64,000 nucleotides of DNA from positions 35,235,851 through 35,299,850 of the forward strand of contig JAKTNV010000001.1 of assembly GCA_022747635.1 (NCBI GenBank). The letters are read 5' to 3'. Source of the stretch: Hetaerina americana (Eukaryota > Arthropoda > Insecta > Odonata > Calopterygidae). The notes under the pieces are model-generated. The model saw nothing but the letters and a program-made list of their open reading frames with translations, was not told the origin of the DNA and did no database searches. How positions within the stretch are numbered: position 1 is the stretch's first letter; the number at the start of each line of letters is the position of its first letter. Positions 60,601 through 64,000 of the stretch are shown here, piece after piece. Both the position numbers and the translations under genes were made by a program.

Positions 60601-61479
60601 AGTTATTAAGTTTTTTATGTAATCCTCCTTTCATAGATGTATTAGAATTGGTTTCAGATCGAGAAGGCGGCGTTCATCAAAAACAGCGTTCATAGCAAAA
60701 ATTGATCTACATCCGGAATGCATCGAAGGAATATAGCTGAAATCGACGGGGTATAAAATCCACAATTATTTGCACCATAGCCTTTAAGTGGGGTGTTAAT
60801 CTTGGGATGTTTTTACATGCATAATGTATTGAATGATTGTGGTTCCTGCTGCAAGTCTTATGATTTTCTTCGTTAAATTGTTTTTGTTAGGATTGGAATG
60901 TTTGTAATTCAATTTCTGATACCTATGCGAGCTTTGAAACTGTTTTGTTTGTGCTTGTAAGTAAATATTCTTCACATCTTACATTAGCTGTTTGCCTCTG
61001 TTCAGCTTCTCGTTTTCGGTTCAAATTTTGTTTCATAAATCTACACTAGTTTGCTCAACTAAGTATTCATTGCATGGCAAACCAACGATTTAAGTAAAAT
61101 ATTAATTTCTCCTTATCAAGAACGCCTTTATTTCATGACCTATGATGTATATGTTCAAGCTCTAGTTTGGTAATTTTAAAACCGTATTCGAAATTGAAAA
61201 ATGATATTATCCAGGTAATTCCTGCCGTTTCTAAAGCACACTGATAGCTCTCATATGTTTCCAATATACCCAAGGGTTCGTGTATAACCTAGGCCAAAGT
61301 TATGAAAGCTTTATCAGTCACAGATAGCTGAAAACCTCCTTCAATTCAATCAGCAGTGGTGCACGTGCCCCCAAAACGCATTTTACAATGTAATTGAGAA
61401 ACATATTGTGGAATTGGACGTTGAGTAAGGATGTTAAGAAACGGCTCGTCAAAACTTTGATATGTAGCGTGGTTTTGTG
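54606..61479. other. Long stretch without recognisable genes
   Basis: Mainly AT-rich. Noted: a GCGGCCGTGGGA-type short repeat near 55480-55545; a poly-C run near 56237-56249; a C-rich block 57345-57640 whose 106-codon frame is Pro/Ser-rich composition; and the 105-bp duplication at 60441-60603. No splice-supported coding was found. Confidence 0.45.
60441..60603. repeat. Diverged tandem duplication, about 105-bp period
   Basis: GAATCGAAAATTTCCACTGA..ACATTGAAACATTTTATGAT..GCAGTGAA (from 60441) recurs with substitutions as GAATCGAAAATATTCACAGA..ACATTAAAATATTTGATTAT..GCACTGAA (from 60546). Confidence 0.65.
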
Positions 61480-61950
61480 CAGTGCGGACACATGGTCATT
61501 GAGGCAAGAGGATAGGATTAGATAGGAGGCCTTTGAAATGTTGGTTTGGAGAAGGATGTAAAAGATAAAATGTACTGAAAGGAAAACCAACGAGGGAGTG
61601 TTGGGGATCGTGTGCAAGGAGAGGGGATTGTTGGGAGGAATCCAAAGGAGACAGCAAAGATGGATGAAGAGTATTCTGATTGGCGATGTTAAAGACTGCG
61701 ATAGAGGGGAGAATGTTAGGCAAGCGAGGAAGGGGCAGGAATAGGATAGGGATGTTTGACGGAATGAAGGGAGGAAGTGAGTCTGCAGAATTGAGGAGGG
61801 ACTTATTGTAATGTTGTGTGTTGGTTTTTGTTTTGTTAAGGGGGGCAAGGGGATTGTATCTTTATCGTTTGGTAGCTTGTGCCATAAAAATCCTACCTCA
61901 AACGCTAGATTGCCGATAGTAATAATAATTATTTTTATTATAAAATAACT
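61480..61950 (+). mobile_element. LINE C-terminal and 3' remnant, copy B
   Basis: The plus strand matches copy A (21340-21740): AFEMLVWRRM near 61530, then TERKTNEGVLGIVCKERGLL, GGIQRRQQRWMKSILIGDV and RQARKGQE. It then continues to a 3' end with KILPQTLDCR and AGTAATAATAATTATT. Stops and frameshifts interrupt it. This is the same non-LTR retrotransposon family, 5'-truncated, with an AAT-type tail. The 176-codon antisense frame 61318-61848 is a shadow of this copy. Confidence 0.78.
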
Positions 61951-62539
61951 GTGAAATACTTCCTAGTTTTAACGTTTCAGAGAAGTAATAAGGATTATTC
62001 GCCTCAATATATTTATATCAATAGTTGGCAAACGGATGCTATGAATCATCACCTGGCTTTATTCATTTTGTCTCATTTGTTTAGTTGATCATAACCAAAA
62101 GCAAAGTAATTAGTGTTTCTCGAAGGCCCTATTATTGAATGAAGTTAATGTTGCATAAGAATAGTTATTACTGCAGAATAATAAATATAATACTTTCCTG
62201 AGGTGCTTTAATATATGCCATCGTGTTGTCCCTCTTATTTCCCATACATTTCTCCTGCCCTCACCGAAACGGGGACAGAATTGCATTGTTGTAGATTTTT
62301 CAAACCAAATTTTCAAGGTTCTTTGTTTGAGTCCCATTATAAGGAGGACTTTTCCTAGTCCACTTCCCTTGTACTTCCAACTTTTCCCTGAGATAACTTC
62401 CACGTTTGGAATGAATCTTAAGACGAGGTACTTATTCCCTTAGGGCGTATTTAATGCCGTGCATATACCGTCAATGTAGGATGGGGGGTAGTCACCTGGC
62501 ATAGTTCTCGGGTAAAAGCTGCCAGTGGTATTCTCTTCT
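61951..62539. other. No genes seen
   Basis: AT-rich; the minus 97-codon frame 62110-62403 has no recognised domain. Confidence 0.45.
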
Positions 62540-63417
62540 GGCCACTTTTTGAAATGAATATTACTACGCGAAAGTGGATTTCCAACACGCTCCCTCTCGC
62601 TCGTTTCCTATGCAATCTCTCCTACGCTTTTTCCACCCCTCGTGACTCCCCCCCACCTCCTCCCCACTCGCTCTCCCCCTCATGTTTCCACCTCCTTCCC
62701 CATTCCTCCCCTCCTCTCTCACCCACGCAGTGCTGCCCCCCCTCCTGGTCTCCTCACCCCCGCACACCCCCTTTCACCAGTCCGCCCCCCCCACTCCGGC
62801 CCGTATCTTCTCCATCTTGCACTCTCCCACCTCATTTCCCTACCACGCAACCCGTCCACCACCCCGCCAACCCCGTTCCCTCCCTCCAGCCCTTTCGCCC
62901 TCTCGCGCCCCCCACCCCCGACCTCCCTCTCTTCCCCGGCTCTCCCGACTCCCTTGCAACGCGTGTGTCTGTGTGCTATCGTCGAATAAGGGCGCCCGCC
63001 CGCGGAGACTCGCAGGCAGTGTTTCGGGGCGACCGAGTCAGCGGACGGCTGCTCCTCGTCCTCCTCCGCGCGCGCATCGTAGTCCAGTGCGAGAGAGCGC
63101 GATCGCAGTCGAGCGAGTGAGGGATCCCTTGGCGAATCCGCCGCCGCCCGACGTCAGGCGTCTCGTCTCTCCGACGCCCCCGAATCCTCCTCCCCGTCCA
63201 ATGGACTAGCCTCCTAGGGTTGTGCGCGCGCGAGAGAAAGAGAATCACCGCCCTCGAAATTACTCTTCTTTCTCTCTCTCTCTAATTTTTTCCTCGCTCT
63301 CTCGATATTCATTCACCATACGTGGTCTCTCTATATTTGTAAATAAGTATTTAGCCGCCCTTCCCCCTACGCCGCGGTACACTTGCGAAGCTCGAGTTTC
63401 CCTTCGACGCTACGAAA
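62540..63417 (+). promoter_or_regulatory. CpG-rich promoter and 5'UTR of the downstream gene
   Basis: A sharp change from AT-rich DNA to a long pyrimidine-rich tract (62630-62940), then a CpG-dense segment (62970-63240) and CT-rich leader (63260-63310), ending at the start codon of the first coding exon. This order fits a broad CpG promoter and GC-rich leader of an arthropod gene. Long Pro/Ser/Arg-rich frames (up to 188 codons, 62554-63120) are read as compositional. A stop TAG at 63352 precedes the start codon in frame, so translation does not begin further upstream in that frame. The transcription start cannot be placed. Confidence 0.6.
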
Positions 63418-63504
63418 ATGACGGGCATTTGCAACCTTCTGGCGGTCAGCTACTTCGACATTCCCGGAAAGGATGGCTCCAAGACCTTAGCGACGAAGAT
63501 TAAG
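63418..63504 (+). CDS. First coding exon of a gene continuing beyond the window
   Basis: ATG 63418 has AAA immediately before it (A at -3), the first ATG after an in-frame TAG at 63352. It opens 29 codons, MTGICNLLAVSYFDI, PGKDGSKTLATKIK, that end exactly at a consensus donor AAG|GTGAGT (63505). Codons end mostly in G or C, unlike flanking DNA, supporting real coding. The exon is in phase 0. After the donor the frame meets a stop at about 63574, so splicing is needed. The N-terminus is not a signal peptide; cysteine 5 is a possible acylation site but there is no MGxxxS myristoylation motif. I do not recognise the family. The CpG-rich region upstream would be its promoter. Remaining exons lie to the right. 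Confidence 0.72.
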
Positions 63505-64000
63505 GTGAGTGCCGTGTGCGACTTCTCTTTTGCGATTTCGTTCCAAGTTCGCGAATGTCGTCTGGTCTTCTTTTAGGAAGACGGCGGGTGTCTGTTAATT
63601 AATTATGGTCTCGGTCGTTTATCCTTTACGCTCTATGTTCCGGCACGGGGGGGAGGGGTTGTAATGTTCACTGTTTCTTCTTCAGTGCCTTCCGCTTATT
63701 GAGGGTTTACCACCCGCGGAAAGAATGTCCTTGTGCTAACGCCCTCCTATCTATTACAAAAGGATAGAAAGTGCTTTCTCCCGGAATAATGGTCTCGCTA
63801 TTTGTTTGAACGCATTTTTGCCGCTGTTGATTAATCTACTAAAACAAATGTTTTCTCTCTATGAAATGCGGCCAGTGTGTTTCTTTGTTGGAGTACTTTG
63901 ACTCGAAGTTTCAGTACCCTTGTTGGGGGCATCTTTCATGTGCACCTTCCGTAACGGATTTTCACTTCATTATTTCGATGTTTTTTGAGCGTTGGCGTAT
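63505..64000 (+). other. Start of first intron
   Basis: Begins with the GTGAGT donor and has no open continuation of the coding frame beyond about 63574. No acceptor-exon pair could be supported before the window ends. A G-rich run (GGGGGGGAGGGG) lies near 63648-63658. Confidence 0.6.

Noticed and set aside
61318..61848. 176-codon minus frame (and the similar 21310-21750 minus frame)
   Set aside because: Antisense shadow of LINE C-terminal remnants whose plus-strand reading matches a known protein family.
62554..63209. 188- and 175-codon Pro/Ser/Arg-rich frames upstream of the 63.4-kb exon
   Set aside because: All frames are open because the tract is C-rich and stop-poor; composition explains them, and they sit in the likely promoter/leader.
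1..64000. rRNA genes, CRISPR arrays, bacterial operons, prophage or plasmid features
   Set aside because: No tandem spacer repeats, no conserved rRNA segments, no dense same-strand genes; the composition and transposons are those of an animal nuclear genome.

Overview
The window looks like nuclear DNA of an arthropod, most probably an insect with a large, repeat-rich genome. There are no operons, no ribosome binding sites and no dense coding. Instead it holds decayed mariner, LINE, LTR-type and tRNA-derived SINE sequences, AT microsatellites, long AT-rich stretches and scattered CpG- or C-rich patches. Two places show animal-type splice signals that fit a reading frame. The species cannot be named from the sequence.

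Only one piece of host coding sequence is well supported. It is a 29-codon first coding exon at 63418-63504 on the plus strand, ending in a consensus donor and preceded by a CpG-rich promoter/5'UTR region (about 62540-63417). The window therefore ends at the start of a gene that continues to the right, whose product I do not recognise. Weaker host candidates are a CpG-rich promoter-like block with an NRF-1-type palindrome and a GTGAGT donor (27600-28023), a 77-bp exon-like segment encoding a membrane-type segment (29910-29986), a signal-peptide ORF behind a good splice acceptor (33468-33706), and two coding-like patches of unknown identity (6942-7265 minus; 9327-9820 plus, with an in-frame TGA).

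Mobile DNA, left to right: LINE reverse-transcriptase remnant (4380-5180); second LINE family (15200-15390, 21340-21740, 61480-61950); mariner remnant on minus (15790-16150); palindromic MITE-like element (17997-18171); SINE with a 10-bp target-site duplication (20208-20500); internally deleted mariner with both terminal inverted repeats (24050-24974); LINE gag-like zinc-knuckle remnant on minus (31438-31800); SINE heads at 34.4, 47.1, 49.3 and 52.3 kb; a Ty3/gypsy-like reverse-transcriptase remnant split by a palindromic element (43610-44180); and a LINE 3' end (51650-51742).

Other structure: a perfect 20-bp inverted repeat around an AT microsatellite (50372-50470), a hairpin of about 69 bp (36002-36070), smaller hairpins, an ATTA-motif cluster near 54.58 kb and a 105-bp tandem duplication near 60.5 kb. 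The rest is unannotated intergenic or intronic sequence. No functioning system of interacting genes is visible; the window reads as gene-poor DNA upstream of one promoter, with transposon fossils.
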